Source: an uncultured Eubacteriales bacterium
GTDB lineage: Bacteria > Bacillota > Clostridia > Oscillospirales > Acutalibacteraceae
Assembly: GCA_934454845.1 (NCBI GenBank)
Contig: CAKSGV010000012.1
Location: 1-57,468 of the forward strand
Direction: 5' to 3'
Length of the DNA stretch: 57,468 nucleotides
This document shows, one piece after another, positions 50,303-57,468 of the stretch. The position numbers and the translations under genes are program-made. The notes under the pieces are model-generated. The model worked only from the letters and a program-made list of their open reading frames with translations. It was not told where the DNA came from and made no database searches. Numbering within the stretch: the first letter of the stretch is position 1; each line of letters begins with the position of its first letter.

Positions 50303-51532
50303 TTATTTTAAGCCATTTTTAGCTTTCATTTTAGCATAAACCTTTGTTGAAAGTCCGTAAAGATTTATAAAGCCCGTAGCGTCAGCCTGATTATAAACAT
50401 CGTCTTCCTCAAAGGTTGCGATCTCAGGATCATAAAGCGAATAAGGTGAAGTAACGCCTGCATTTATCATATTGCCTTTATAAAGCTTTAAGGTAACATC
50501 GCCGGTAACTGTTTTTTGAGTGGTTTTAACAAAGCTCAAAATTGCCTCAGTTAAAGGAGTAAACCACTGCGCATTATAAACGATCTCCGCAAGCTTCTGA
50601 GCGATGAGTGCTTTATAATGTGAGGTTTCCTTATCAAGGCAGAGAGTTTCAAGCACATTGTGCGCCTTATAAAGAATTGCACCTCCTGGGGTTTCGTAAA
50701 CTCCTCTGCATTTCATTCCTACAAGCCTGTTTTCTACGATATCGAGAAGACCTATACCGTTTTCTCCGCCTAATTTATTAAGGGTTGCAACAAGCTCTGT
50801 AGCGCTCATTTCCTTACCGTTTACAGCAGTCGGAATGCCTTTTTCAAAGTGGATCTTAACATAAGTGGGAGTATCGGGTGCAATTTCCGGTGATACGCCC
50901 ATTTCAAGAAATCCCTCTTTATTATACAAAGGCTCATTAGCCGGATCTTCAAGGTCGAGTCCCTCGTGAGATAAATGCCAGATATTTTTATCCTTAGAAT
51001 AATTGGTTTCCCTGTTTATTTTAAGCGGAACATTATGCGCCTCGGCATACTCTATCTCTTCTTCCCTCGATTTAATGCTCCATTCTCTCCAGGGTGCAAT
51101 AATAGTCATATCAGGGGCAAGAGCCTTTATGGCCATTTCAAATCTTACCTGATCGTTGCCTTTTCCGGTGCAGCCGTGGCAGATAGCGTCTGCTCCCTCT
51201 TTTATGGCTATTTCAACAAGCTTTTTAGCAATAGGAGGCCTTGCAAAAGCAGTGCCTAACATATAGTCCTCATAAAGTGCGCCCGCCTGAACGCAGGGGA
51301 AAACATAGTCTGTTAAAAATTCCTCGGTGAGATCCTCAACATAAAGCTTTGAAGCTCCTGTTTTAATAGCTTTTTCTTCTAAGCCTTCAAGCTCATCCTG
51401 CTGGCCAACATTGCCTGAAACAGCAATAATCTCGGGATTATTATAATTTTCTTTAAGCCACGGAATTATTATTGAAGTATCAAGCCCTCCCGAATATGCA
51501 AGAACAACTTTTTTTATATCTTTTTTATTCAT
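50303..51532 (-). CDS. argG: Argininosuccinate synthase
   Basis: A 409-residue enzyme joining citrulline and aspartate with ATP to make argininosuccinate, the penultimate arginine step. The N-terminal PP-loop KVVLAYSGGLDTSIIIPWL and CHGCTGKGNDQVRFE, with the later PGGAILYKAHN, are diagnostic. The start at 51532 has AGGAGG in front; an upstream in-frame ATG adds 24 residues without a site. No argH adjoins it in this window. Two inverted 13-mers near the promoter (51549-51594) look like ArgR operators. Confidence 0.95.
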   Translation of the reverse strand: MNKKDIKKVVLAYSGGLDTSIIIPWLKENYNNPEIIAVSGNVGQQDELEGLEEKAIKTGASKLYVEDLTEEFLTDYVFPCVQAGALYEDYMLGTAFARPPIAKKLVEIAIKEGADAICHGCTGKGNDQVRFEMAIKALAPDMTIIAPWREWSIKSREEEIEYAEAHNVPLKINRETNYSKDKNIWHLSHEGLDLEDPANEPLYNKEGFLEMGVSPEIAPDTPTYVKIHFEKGIPTAVNGKEMSATELVATLNKLGGENGIGLLDIVENRLVGMKCRGVYETPGGAILYKAHNVLETLCLDKETSHYKALIAQKLAEIVYNAQWFTPLTEAILSFVKTTQKTVTGDVTLKLYKGNMINAGVTSPYSLYDPEIATFEEDDVYNQADATGFINLYGLSTKVYAKMKAKNGLK

Positions 51533-51548
51533 AGAAATACCTCCATAA

Positions 51549-51604
51549 ATGAATAATATGCAATTAACGATTAATATAATAGCATATAATTCATAAATAT
51601 GCAA
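51549..51604 (-). promoter_or_regulatory. argG promoter with two candidate ArgR boxes
   Basis: Promoter: TTGCAT (51599-51604), 17 nt, TATTAT (51576-51581) on the minus strand. The 13-mers ATGAATAATATGC (51549-51561, plus) and ATGAATTATATGC (minus, 51582-51594) differ by one base and lie in opposite orientation. ARG boxes are 18-bp AT-rich imperfect palindromes, so this is a fit to pattern, not a proof. Confidence 0.5.
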
Positions 51605-51622
51605 GTATTTTTTGAAAAAATT

Positions 51623-52537
51623 TTAAAAAAGACTTTCTTTTGCGTGTATCAGATCAACTATCATAGAATGTGAAGGAGTTTCGATGCCATATTTCTTGCC
51701 TAATTTTACCACAGCGCCGTTGATAAAATCAATTTCTGTTTTTCTTTTATTTTCCATGTCCTGACACATTGAAGCTTTTCCGGTGCCAAGCATTCGCGCG
51801 GTTTCTATAACCTCTTTATAAACTTTATCTTTGTCAAACTCCTCACCGTCTGCTTTAGCTACATTTACTGCCTCGTCAATAAGCTTTTTTGCAGCCGAAG
51901 AAGCGCCTGCAGAGTCGGCAATTATCGAAATATTGGCATCAAACAATGAGGTGACCGAATTTATAGTCATATTAATAAAAAGCTTTTGCCATAGAAGTTT
52001 TTTCACATCACTGCAAGCCTCTGCTTCTATTCCGCTTTCATTAAATATATCCGATATCTTTTGCGCCCCATCGCCGTTTCCTGCAGGCGAGCCGATATGT
52101 GTGATACCGGCACCCGAATGATATATTTCACCGAAAGATAAAGTAACGCAGTTATGCTTTGTTGTGCCGAGTAAAATTCTGCTTTTGTCCGCATATTCTT
52201 CCATAATTTCAAAATTGCCGAGCCCGTTTTGAAGAGATAAAAGGAGTGTATCTTCTTTTATAAGATTTGCGTTTGACTCTAAAGCCGCTTTTGTGGCGGT
52301 ATCCTTAACAAACACTATGATAAGATCAAGCTTTTCATCAAACTTACCGCTGAAATATGCACTCACTCGATAGGTCTTTTTTTCTTGTGTTCCTTTCGAA
52401 GTCATAATAATTCCGTGTTCATTTATTGCGCTTACGGCCTTTTCGCTGACATCAAGCAGTTTTACATCGTTTTTCGCACTTAACATACTTGCATACAGGC
52501 AGCCCATAGCGCCCGCTCCGATAATTCCGATTTTCAT
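51623..52537 (-). CDS. panE: 2-dehydropantoate 2-reductase-like protein
   Basis: 304 residues with the N-terminal NADP Rossmann motif KIGIIGAGAMGCLYASML, SLQNGLGN and the C-terminal MCQDMENKRKTEIDFINGAVVKLG segment with Lys/Asn/Glu residues of ketopantoate reductases. It reduces ketopantoate to pantoate in coenzyme A biosynthesis, or acts on a related 2-oxoacid as many paralogues do. It lies in its own unit; no panB or panC is seen. Confidence 0.85.
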   Translation of the reverse strand: MKIGIIGAGAMGCLYASMLSAKNDVKLLDVSEKAVSAINEHGIIMTSKGTQEKKTYRVSAYFSGKFDEKLDLIIVFVKDTATKAALESNANLIKEDTLLLSLQNGLGNFEIMEEYADKSRILLGTTKHNCVTLSFGEIYHSGAGITHIGSPAGNGDGAQKISDIFNESGIEAEACSDVKKLLWQKLFINMTINSVTSLFDANISIIADSAGASSAAKKLIDEAVNVAKADGEEFDKDKVYKEVIETARMLGTGKASMCQDMENKRKTEIDFINGAVVKLGKKYGIETPSHSMIVDLIHAKESLF

Positions 52538-52565
52538 AAACTTTATCTCTTTTCCATAAAAAATA

Positions 52566-52602
52566 AAGGATGCCTAAGGGACTTTCCCTCAGACATCCTT
52601 GC
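52566..52602 (-). terminator. Hairpin between rny and panE
   Basis: AAGGATGCCTAAGGG and TCCCTCAGACATCCTT form an interrupted stem. It follows rny in its own direction. Confidence 0.5.
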
Positions 52603-52657
52603 CTTTACGATTAGATATTATACATTCTCCTGAATAAAATGTCAAGCAAAAGTATAT

Positions 52658-54211
52658 TTATTTTGCATAATCCACAGCGCGGTTTTCTCTGATAAGATTT
52701 ATCTTAATCTGACCGGGATATTCAAGCTCATTTTCAATCTTTTCGGCAATTTCATGAGCGATAATTACCATCTGATCGTCGCTTATAACATCGGGTTTAA
52801 CGATTATTCTTATCTCTCTACCCGCCTGGATAGCGAAAGAATCCTCTACGCCGCTGAAAGAATTGGCGATTTCTTCAAGCTTTTCAAGACGCTTGATATA
52901 ATTCTCAATATTTTCTCTTCTGGCACCGGGGCGAGCCGCCGAAATAGCGTCTGCCGCCTGAACGATACATGCGATCACAGTTTTAGCTTCCACGTCGCCG
53001 TGGTGAGCGTGAATAGCGTGGATAACCGCTTCGCTCTCACGGTACTTCTTAGCGGCTTCAACGCCGAGCTGAATATGAGAGCCTTCCTGCTCGTGGTCTA
53101 TCGCCTTTCCGATATCATGCAGAAGACCTGCTCTTTTAGCCAGAGTTACATCCGCTCCGAGTTCTGCAGCTAAAATCCCCGAAAGGTGGCAAACCTCCAA
53201 AGAATGGTTTAAAACATTCTGACCGTAGCTGGTGCGGAAATGAAGGCGGCCTAAAAGCTTGATAAGCTCGGGGTGAAGATTTTGTACCCCGGCTTCTATC
53301 ATAGCGCGCTCGCCCTCTTGCTTAATAATAGCGTCAACCTCAGCGGTTGCTTTAGCAACCGTTTCTTCAATTCTCGCCGGATGAATTCTTCCGTCAACAA
53401 TAAGCTTTTCAAGAGTTCTTCTTGCGATTTCTCTGCGGATAGGCTCAAAGCTTGAAACAGTGATAGCCTCTGGAGTATCGTCAATTATAAGATCGACACC
53501 TGTGGCATTCTCTATCGCTCTTATGTTTCTGCCCTCTCTGCCTATTATTCTGCCTTTCATTTCATCATTCGGAAGAGCAACGACCGAAACGGTCATTTCC
53601 GAAGAATGATCCGCAGCGCAGCGCTGAATTGCTCTGCCTATTATTTCTCTTGCTAAGGTATCGCATTCATCCTTTGTTTTTTGCTCATAATCCATGATCT
53701 TAACGGCTTTTTCGTGAGAAAGCTCACCGTCAAGCGCAGTCAAAAGCTCGGATTTAGCCTGCTCCTTAGAAAAACCCGAAATTTTTTCAAGCATATCTAG
53801 CTGACTTCTTTTTATCTGCTCGCATTCAGCCATTCTTTCGTCAATTTCCTTAGAACGCGCGGCAAGCTTTTCTTCTTTAAGCTCGATATTGTCTGTTTTT
53901 CTGTCAAGGTTCTCTTCTTTTTGCTGGAGCCTGTGCTCCTGACGCTGAATTTCACTTCTTCGCTCTCTTAATTCTTTTTCGGTGTCCTGTCTTAACTGGT
54001 GGACTTCTTCTTTTGCTTCGATAAGAGTTTCTTTTTTCTTGGTTTCAGCCATGCGCATAGCTTCGTTTAAAATGCGCTTTGCCTCATCCTCCGCGGAGCC
54101 GATGGTTTTTTCCGCTGACTTTCTGCGATGCGCAGAGCCTAGAAAAAATCCTATAACCGCAAGGACAACCGAGGCGACTGCAAAAATAATAATTTGAGTC
54201 AAAGTGTCCAT
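52658..54211 (-). CDS. rny: Ribonuclease Y
   Basis: 517 residues: N-terminal membrane helix (IIIFAVASVVLAVIGFFLGSA), a long coiled coil, a KH domain (MKGRIIGREGRNIRAIENATGVD) and an HD domain (AGLLHDIGKAIDHEQEGSH). It initiates mRNA decay at the membrane in Bacillota. GGAGGT precedes the start. The transcript has a leader of about 180 nt from the promoter at 54369-54397. Confidence 0.96.
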   Translation of the reverse strand: MDTLTQIIIFAVASVVLAVIGFFLGSAHRRKSAEKTIGSAEDEAKRILNEAMRMAETKKKETLIEAKEEVHQLRQDTEKELRERRSEIQRQEHRLQQKEENLDRKTDNIELKEEKLAARSKEIDERMAECEQIKRSQLDMLEKISGFSKEQAKSELLTALDGELSHEKAVKIMDYEQKTKDECDTLAREIIGRAIQRCAADHSSEMTVSVVALPNDEMKGRIIGREGRNIRAIENATGVDLIIDDTPEAITVSSFEPIRREIARRTLEKLIVDGRIHPARIEETVAKATAEVDAIIKQEGERAMIEAGVQNLHPELIKLLGRLHFRTSYGQNVLNHSLEVCHLSGILAAELGADVTLAKRAGLLHDIGKAIDHEQEGSHIQLGVEAAKKYRESEAVIHAIHAHHGDVEAKTVIACIVQAADAISAARPGARRENIENYIKRLEKLEEIANSFSGVEDSFAIQAGREIRIIVKPDVISDDQMVIIAHEIAEKIENELEYPGQIKINLIRENRAVDYAK

Positions 54212-54368
54212 TAAATTTTTTTACCTCCAATATAAAAAACGGTATTTTGCCGGCTATTCAGAAAAATATCGGACCGGTCGGGAACCGTATCTCAAACCCG
54301 GGATACATTTAACACTGTGAATTGTCCGACGCCACCGCACAACTCACACATTATAATTTATCTATATA

Positions 54369-54397
54369 ATTTTATCATTTTTGGTATTACCTGTCAA
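54369..54397 (-). promoter_or_regulatory. Promoter of rny
   Basis: TTGACA (54392-54397), 17 nt, TAAAAT (54369-54374) on the minus strand. It overlaps the end of the FkbM gene. The leader (54212-54360) contains ACGGTTCCCGACCGGTCCG-type hairpins. Confidence 0.65.
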
Positions 54398-55425
54398 GTA
54401 TTTACAAAATAATAGACGGTATCCCATGCGGGTACGCTTTTAAAGTGCCTCATATATATTTTATAATCTTCTCTTATTTCTATTATTCTTTCGGGAATTG
54501 TGAAAAGGTCCTCGCTTCTATGATAGCAGGATAAAGCCATTTTTGGGTGATTTGCTTTTATTGTGTTTACAGCTCCGTTTATCATTTTAAGCTCCGCGCC
54601 CTCTATATCGGCTTTAATAAATGTCGCCTCGGGGCAGATATCGTCAACGCTTACGCATTTGACCGTATTTCCCCCTTTCCCTGCACTCGAACCCCTTGAA
54701 TTACTGATATCAAATTCGGTTTCTCCCGTAAAATCAAGAACACAGGCGTTTATAGTTTCTGCATTTTTAATACTTTCACTGAACGTTTTCAGCTTTTTAA
54801 AGCTTTTCGGGTCCGGCTCTACCGCTGTTATTTTTTTATAATTTTCTTTCAGTTCCAAAAACTCTTTAACTGTATCCCCCCTGTATGCACCGAGATCAAG
54901 ATAAACTTCGTTATCGCTCAAATTTAAAAAATCATCATACGGCGCTTTTTTCTCCTCTTCGCAGGAAAAAAGATAGTTTAAGTCACCTGAAAGCTTGAAT
55001 TTTACCATATTTTCAAAGGTTTTTTTAGAAAGATCGTCAGCAAGCCTCTCATATACTTTTTTAAGGCGGTCATAATTTTTATTTACAAAATACGAATCAA
55101 AAATATTATTCCCGAAAACAGGCACGTCGGGAGCTAAAAGCTCGTGCCTTGACATAATATTTTTAATGTTTTCTATAACGTCTTCCCTCTCCGTACCGAA
55201 GCTCAGAAGAATTATGAAATCTTCATATTTTTTTTCAAAATATGAAAGACTTTCAATATGGTATCCGCGGAAATACTTATCTCTAACAAAGCCGTCGGAT
55301 GCGAAAACACCTGCGGGAGTTATATTATAGGAATTTAAAATATTTAAAATTTTATCGGCGCCGTTTCCCATACCGTAAAGCACTAACGGTTTATCCGAAT
55401 TTTTAAGTTTTTGCCAGATATCTAT
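54394..55425 (-). CDS. FkbM-family methyltransferase
   Basis: The SAM-binding core is in the last ~200 residues: YLDLGAYRGDTVKEFL, ITAVEPDPKSFKKL, FIKADIEGAELKMINGA. The N-terminal region (YGMGNGADKILNILNSYNI...SYFEKKYEDFIILLSFG) resembles a Rossmann-type nucleotide-binding domain found with sugar methyltransferases. Conserved-looking coding sequence continues upstream of the GTG at 55383 to an ATA at 55425, placed 7 nt after GAGGTG, and the first in-frame stop is directly before it. A start at 55383 (about 329 residues) is the safe alternative. A methylated surface glycan is the probable substrate. Confidence 0.8.
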   Translation of the reverse strand: MDIWQKLKNSDKPLVLYGMGNGADKILNILNSYNITPAGVFASDGFVRDKYFRGYHIESLSYFEKKYEDFIILLSFGTEREDVIENIKNIMSRHELLAPDVPVFGNNIFDSYFVNKNYDRLKKVYERLADDLSKKTFENMVKFKLSGDLNYLFSCEEEKKAPYDDFLNLSDNEVYLDLGAYRGDTVKEFLELKENYKKITAVEPDPKSFKKLKTFSESIKNAETINACVLDFTGETEFDISNSRGSSAGKGGNTVKCVSVDDICPEATFIKADIEGAELKMINGAVNTIKANHPKMALSCYHRSEDLFTIPERIIEIREDYKIYMRHFKSVPAWDTVYYFVNT

Positions 55426-55464
55426 GTAATATCACCTCTATTTTTAAATTATATCATATTTTAA

Positions 55465-55493
55465 TAGACAAATCTATTTTTATCTGCTATTAT
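55465..55493 (+). promoter_or_regulatory. Promoter of rhaB
   Basis: TAGACA (55465-55470), 17 nt, TATTAT (55488-55493), 32 nt before the start. Confidence 0.55.
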
Positions 55494-55524
55494 TAATATA
55501 TATTTTTAATTTCGGAGGACTTTT

Positions 55525-56991
55525 ATGAAAAAAGTATTATCCTTTGATTTCGGTGCGTCAAGCGGAAGAGCAATGTTAGCCGAGCTTAAAAACGGAAAGA
55601 TAGAAATGACGGAAATTCACCGCTTTTCAAACGATCCCGTGAATGTAAGCGGCAGAATGTACTGGGATATTTTAAGACTCTTTTTTGAAATAAAGACCGG
55701 TATTACAAAGGCGGTAAATTCAGGAGGTTTTGACGCAATAGGTATCGATACCTGGGGAGTTGACTTCGGGCTGATAAATAAAAAAGGCGAGCTTATATCT
55801 AACCCTGTTCACTACCGCGATCAGAGGACAAGAAGTATTCCCGAAAAGGTTTTTGAAGAGTATATCTCGAAAGACGATCTTTACGGAAGAACGGGAATGC
55901 AATTTATGCATTTTAATACTCTTTATCAGCTGATGTATCTTAAGCTGAACGAGTCCGAGCTTTTAGAGCAAACCGATAAATTTCTGATGATGCCGGATCT
56001 TTTTGCATATTTTCTCACCGGCGAAATGAAAGAAGAGGCAACCATAGCCTCCACTTCAAATCTTTTAAATCCTAATACAAAGGAATGGGATTTCGAGCTT
56101 ATAGAAAAATTGGGACTTAATAAAGATATCTTCGCACCGATAGTTAAACCGGGAAGTGTTTACGGATATTTAAAAGACGATATCTGCGAAGAATTAGGCT
56201 GCAAAAAAGTTCCTGTTATAGCTGTAGCAAGCCACGATACGGCTTCGGCAGTTGTAGCAACTCCTACGAAATACGATGATTTTATATATATCAGCTGCGG
56301 CACCTGGAGCCTTTTCGGAACGGAAATGAAAGCTCCCCTGCTCAACTTATCCGCACAAAATGCAAACTTTACAAATGAAGGCGGATTTGACGGAACTATC
56401 CGGTTTCTTAAAAATATTATGGGGCTCTGGCTTATTCAGGAATCGCGCAGGCAGTGGAAAAGAGAGGGCGACGATGTCGGCTTTGATACTCTGGAAAAAG
56501 AAGCGCTTGCAAGCGAGCCTTTTAAGTGCTTTATAAATGTTGACGATCCGATGTTTGAAACAGCAGGAAATCTGCCGAAAAGAGTTTGCGAATTCTGCGA
56601 AAAAACAGGTCAGTATGTTCCGAAAAACCGCGGAGAAATCATGCGCTGCATTTATCAGAGTCTTGCTATGAAATATAAGCATACTTTTGAGTTTTTAAAA
56701 AGCATAACAGGCAAAGATTATAAAACCATCAATATCCTCGGCGGAGGAATTAAGGATACCCTGCTTTGCCGCCTCACGGCAAACGCTACGGGAGCCACTG
56801 TTTTAGCAGGACCTACCGAAGCCACGGTTATGGGGAATATAGCCGTCACATATAATGCTTTAGGCGAATTGTCTGATCTTACAGATATAAGAAAAGCGGT
56901 ATATAATTCCACAGATATTAAAACTTACTCTCCCGAAAGCACCGATATCTGGAATAAGCATTACGAAGATTATAAGAAATTGGTAAAATAA
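55525..56991 (+). CDS. rhaB: Rhamnulokinase
   Basis: A 488-residue FGGY-family sugar kinase. The N-terminal SFDFGASSGRAMLAEL, IGIDTWGVDFGLI (as in rhamnulokinases), VASHDTASAVVATP, YISCGTWSLFGTE and ILGGGIKDTLLCRLTANATG carry the ATP and sugar contacts. It phosphorylates L-rhamnulose from host or plant glycans; no isomerase or aldolase lies beside it. GGAGG precedes the start; a terminator follows at 57001-57037. Confidence 0.9.
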   Translation: MKKVLSFDFGASSGRAMLAELKNGKIEMTEIHRFSNDPVNVSGRMYWDILRLFFEIKTGITKAVNSGGFDAIGIDTWGVDFGLINKKGELISNPVHYRDQRTRSIPEKVFEEYISKDDLYGRTGMQFMHFNTLYQLMYLKLNESELLEQTDKFLMMPDLFAYFLTGEMKEEATIASTSNLLNPNTKEWDFELIEKLGLNKDIFAPIVKPGSVYGYLKDDICEELGCKKVPVIAVASHDTASAVVATPTKYDDFIYISCGTWSLFGTEMKAPLLNLSAQNANFTNEGGFDGTIRFLKNIMGLWLIQESRRQWKREGDDVGFDTLEKEALASEPFKCFINVDDPMFETAGNLPKRVCEFCEKTGQYVPKNRGEIMRCIYQSLAMKYKHTFEFLKSITGKDYKTINILGGGIKDTLLCRLTANATGATVLAGPTEATVMGNIAVTYNALGELSDLTDIRKAVYNSTDIKTYSPESTDIWNKHYEDYKKLVK

Positions 56992-57000
56992 TTTTAAAAA

Positions 57001-57037
57001 GCTTCTGCCCTGAGTAATCGGGGCAGAATGATTTTTT
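57001..57037 (+). terminator. Terminator of rhaB
   Basis: TTCTGCCC (57003-57010) and GGGCAGAA (57021-57028), then TGATTTTTT. Confidence 0.85.
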
Positions 57038-57056
57038 AAAAAATTAAAAAATTTTG

Positions 57057-57085
57057 TTGACAATGATAATACTATTTGATATAAT
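57057..57085 (+). promoter_or_regulatory. Promoter of tRNA-Leu
   Basis: TTGACA (57057-57062), 17 nt, TATAAT (57080-57085), consensus. Confidence 0.85.
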
Positions 57086-57119
57086 AGTCAAGCACGATAT
57101 TTGAAGTGCGTAAATATTT

Positions 57120-57203
57120 GCGAGTGTGCTGGAATAGGCAGACAGGCACGTTTGAGGGGCGTGTGTCTTCGACGTATGGGTTCAAGTCCCATCACTCGCA
57201 CCA
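57120..57203 (+). tRNA. tRNA-Leu (anticodon GAG)
   Basis: 84 nt with a class II variable arm and encoded CCA. Acceptor GCGAGTG/CACTCGC; anticodon stem CACGT/GCGTG with loop TTGAGGG; T arm with GGTTCAAGTCC. Confidence 0.95.
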
Positions 57204-57212
57204 ATTAGAATT

Positions 57213-57243
57213 GAGAGCAACATTTTTTGTTGCTCTCATTCTT
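57213..57243 (+). terminator. Terminator of tRNA-Leu
   Basis: GAGAGCAACA and TGTTGCTCTC arms, then ATTCTTTTTT. Confidence 0.85.
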
Positions 57244-57392
57244 TTTTACTGCGACACCGCTTATACTTCGCACAACAGTGCTCGTATTCTCGGAAGGAAC
57301 TCTCGCTATTAAAACAGTCCGCCGGACTGTTTTAAACAACGCTCGTCTTTCAGCGCGCCAAACGAAAAGTCGCTTGATTTACATCAAGCGAC
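57244..57392. repeat. Hairpin-rich intergenic array next to the contig end
   Basis: No gene. Palindromes: AAAACAGTCC/GGACTGTTTT (57311-57333) and AGTCGCTTGAT/ATCAAGCGACT (57368-57393). Together with the multi-hairpin element at 44099-44282 this suggests a family of structured intergenic repeats in the genome. Confidence 0.55.
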
Positions 57393-57468
57393 TCAGACAG
57401 TAGACAAAGTCCTCAGCAAGAGGGCTTTGTTTTTTTGCAAAGAAAGAGAAAATCATCGAAAAAAGGGA
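57393..57468. repeat. Right copy of the terminal inverted repeat
   Basis: Reverse complement of 2-77 with one mismatch; includes the stem ACAAAG.CCTC/GAGG.CTTTGT (57404-57430). Confidence 0.8.

Overview
The window looks like a contig of a low-GC, Gram-positive Bacillota, most likely a gut Clostridia related to Ruminococcaceae/Oscillospiraceae. The reasons are AT-rich DNA with strong AGGAGG-type ribosome binding sites and TTGACA-17-TATAAT promoters, the DapL route to diaminopimelate, a SipW-type signal peptidase cluster, a sortase-type surface protein, a dockerin protein beside a cohesin-like anchored protein, and Tn916-type integrases. The two contig ends are an inverted 76-bp repeat with one mismatch, which probably explains where assembly stopped.

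Layout. (1) 115-4782: housekeeping genes dapL, dapF, a GT2 glycosyltransferase, a D-lactate-dehydrogenase-like gene, trxA and tRNA-Trp. (2) 4738-21202: a 16.4-kb integrative element at the 3' end of tRNA-Trp, bounded by a perfect 45-bp direct repeat. It carries an integrase, an HTH protein and an excisionase, then cargo that resembles a defence or immunity island: a Sel1 operon, two copies of a two-gene module (unknown protein plus PAD/agmatine-deiminase-like protein, one copy with the catalytic Cys replaced by Ser), a four-gene operon (soluble FtsH-like AAA+ protease, metallophosphatase, CPCC protein, cREC-domain protein), a WYL regulator, a SLOG protein and a dGTPase. A shared promoter motif, GTACCRA 20 nt before the -10 box, ties several of these operons together. 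(3) 21203-26050: remains of a second mobilizable element (MobC, relaxase with a nested gene, DUF6809 protein) and truncated genes (HEPN-like, Rad50-like, TetR). (4) 26376-29513: a chimeric beta-helix surface protein with an SPKTG sorting signal.

(5) 29738-35040: a ketodeoxygluconate operon (kdgK, eda, an IclR regulator with a palindromic operator and an isomerase with an internal deletion), then a GH36-type glycosidase. (6) 35090-42274: a seven-gene SipW/TasA-like secretion and surface-fibre operon. Next to it lies a tyrosine recombinase gene flanked by a perfect 19-bp inverted repeat. A consensus promoter inside the flanked segment points away from the operon, which suggests a phase-variable switch now in the OFF position. 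(7) 42398-50258: tRNA-Ala, comM, a compact multi-hairpin element, a Zn-ribbon membrane protein, the cohesin-like/dockerin pair, an XRE regulator with its operator, and two decayed genes. (8) 50303-57203: argG with candidate ArgR boxes, a ketopantoate-reductase-like gene, rny, an FkbM methyltransferase, rhaB and tRNA-Leu.

All functional calls come from reading the sequence and motifs; no database search was possible.
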